A stretch of DNA of 5,778 nucleotides. Source: Alphaproteobacteria bacterium. GTDB taxonomy: Bacteria > Pseudomonadota > Alphaproteobacteria > Rhodobacterales > Rhodobacteraceae. The stretch's first letter is position 1. The number at the start of each line of letters is the position of its first letter. Below the pieces are notes generated by a model. The model saw nothing but the letters and a program-made list of their open reading frames with translations, had not been told where the DNA came from and did not search any database. The DNA is taken from the NCBI GenBank assembly GCA_030428025.1, contig JAUIBJ010000260.1, positions 1 to 5,778 of the forward strand. Reading direction: 5' to 3'. This document shows, piece after piece, positions 5,445-5,778 of this stretch. The position numbers were made by a program, and so were the translations under genes.

Positions 5445-5778
5445 GCGGCGGCGCGGTTCTGGTTCTGGGCGGGCGGTCCGACATGGGGCTTGCGCTGGCA
5501 CGTGCCTATGCCGCCGAGGGCCACGCGGTGCAGCTTGCCGCCCGCGATGCCGCAACGCTGGAGCAGGAAAAGGCCGACATGGCCCTTCGCCACGGCGTCG
5601 ACGTAAGCCTGCACGAGTTCGACGCGCTCGATTACGACAGCCACGAGGCGTTCCTTGACGCGCTGCCAAGCCTGCCGGAGATTGCCATCTGCGTCGTGGG
5701 CTTCATGGGCGATCAGGAGGAAAGCGAACGCGACATGGCCGCGGCGCGACGGGTGATGCGATCGAACTACGAGGGCCC
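5441..5778 (+). CDS. dprE2: DprE2-like short-chain dehydrogenase, N-terminal part (runs off right edge)
   Basis: The first 112 codons of a short-chain dehydrogenase predicted to reduce the 2-keto intermediate made by the DprE1-like enzyme, giving polyprenyl-phosphoryl-beta-D-arabinose with NAD(P)H. It opens with a Rossmann strand and glycine-rich turn, VLVLGGRSDMGLALA (6-20), close to the LLLGGTSEIGLAI of M. tuberculosis DprE2. FDALDYDSH (60-68) matches DprE2's FDALDTDSH, and VVGFMGDQEE (85-94) followed by SNYEG (108-112) fits the family. The catalytic Ser-Tyr-Lys lies beyond the window. The GTG start at 5441 overlaps the dprE1 stop (GTGA) and has AAAGG at 5428-5432, 8 bases upstream. It could be annotated simply as an SDR oxidoreductase, but adjacency to the DprE1-like gene makes the specific role probable. 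Confidence 0.88.
   Translation, partial: MSGGAVLVLGGRSDMGLALARAYAAEGHAVQLAARDAATLEQEKADMALRHGVDVSLHEFDALDYDSHEAFLDALPSLPEIAICVVGFMGDQEESERDMAAARRVMRSNYEG

Overview
The window looks like chromosomal DNA of a high-GC alphaproteobacterium, probably Rhodobacteraceae-like. This is inferred from the strong G/C bias at third codon positions, a bacterial class I lysyl-tRNA synthetase, and the mix of gene families; no taxonomic marker such as rRNA is present. No tRNA, insertion sequence, CRISPR array or phage gene was seen.

Left part (1-753, minus strand): the N-terminal half of a class I lysyl-tRNA synthetase, running off the left edge. A 211-bp divergent spacer follows, with a good sigma70-like promoter for the synthetase, a 14-bp GC palindrome, and a weaker promoter candidate facing right. 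Middle part (965-2139, plus strand): a TerB-like helical protein translationally coupled to a secreted L,D-transpeptidase, then a stand-alone Lrp/AsnC ligand-binding (RAM) domain protein with its own strong ribosome binding site. Two abutting hairpins (2159-2207) separate this block from the next.

Right part (2288 to the right edge, plus strand): four genes joined by 4-base stop/start overlaps: a HAD phosphatase-UbiA prenyltransferase fusion, a GtrA-like small membrane protein, a DprE1-like FAD oxidase and a DprE2-like short-chain dehydrogenase (cut by the edge). These are the counterparts of mycobacterial Rv3806c, Rv3789, Rv3790 and Rv3791. Together they should make polyprenyl-phosphoryl-beta-D-arabinofuranose: phosphoribose is transferred to a polyprenyl phosphate, the 5-phosphate is removed (plausibly by the fused HAD domain), C2 of the ribose is oxidised by the DprE1-like enzyme and re-reduced with inversion by the DprE2-like enzyme, and the GtrA-like protein helps translocate or present the lipid-linked sugar. 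No arabinosyltransferase or acceptor gene lies in the window, so the final glycoconjugate is unknown.

The main points of interest are this compact D-arabinose donor cassette outside the actinobacteria, its built-in candidate phosphatase, and an alanine at the DprE1 position that is the benzothiazinone-target cysteine in Mycobacterium tuberculosis.
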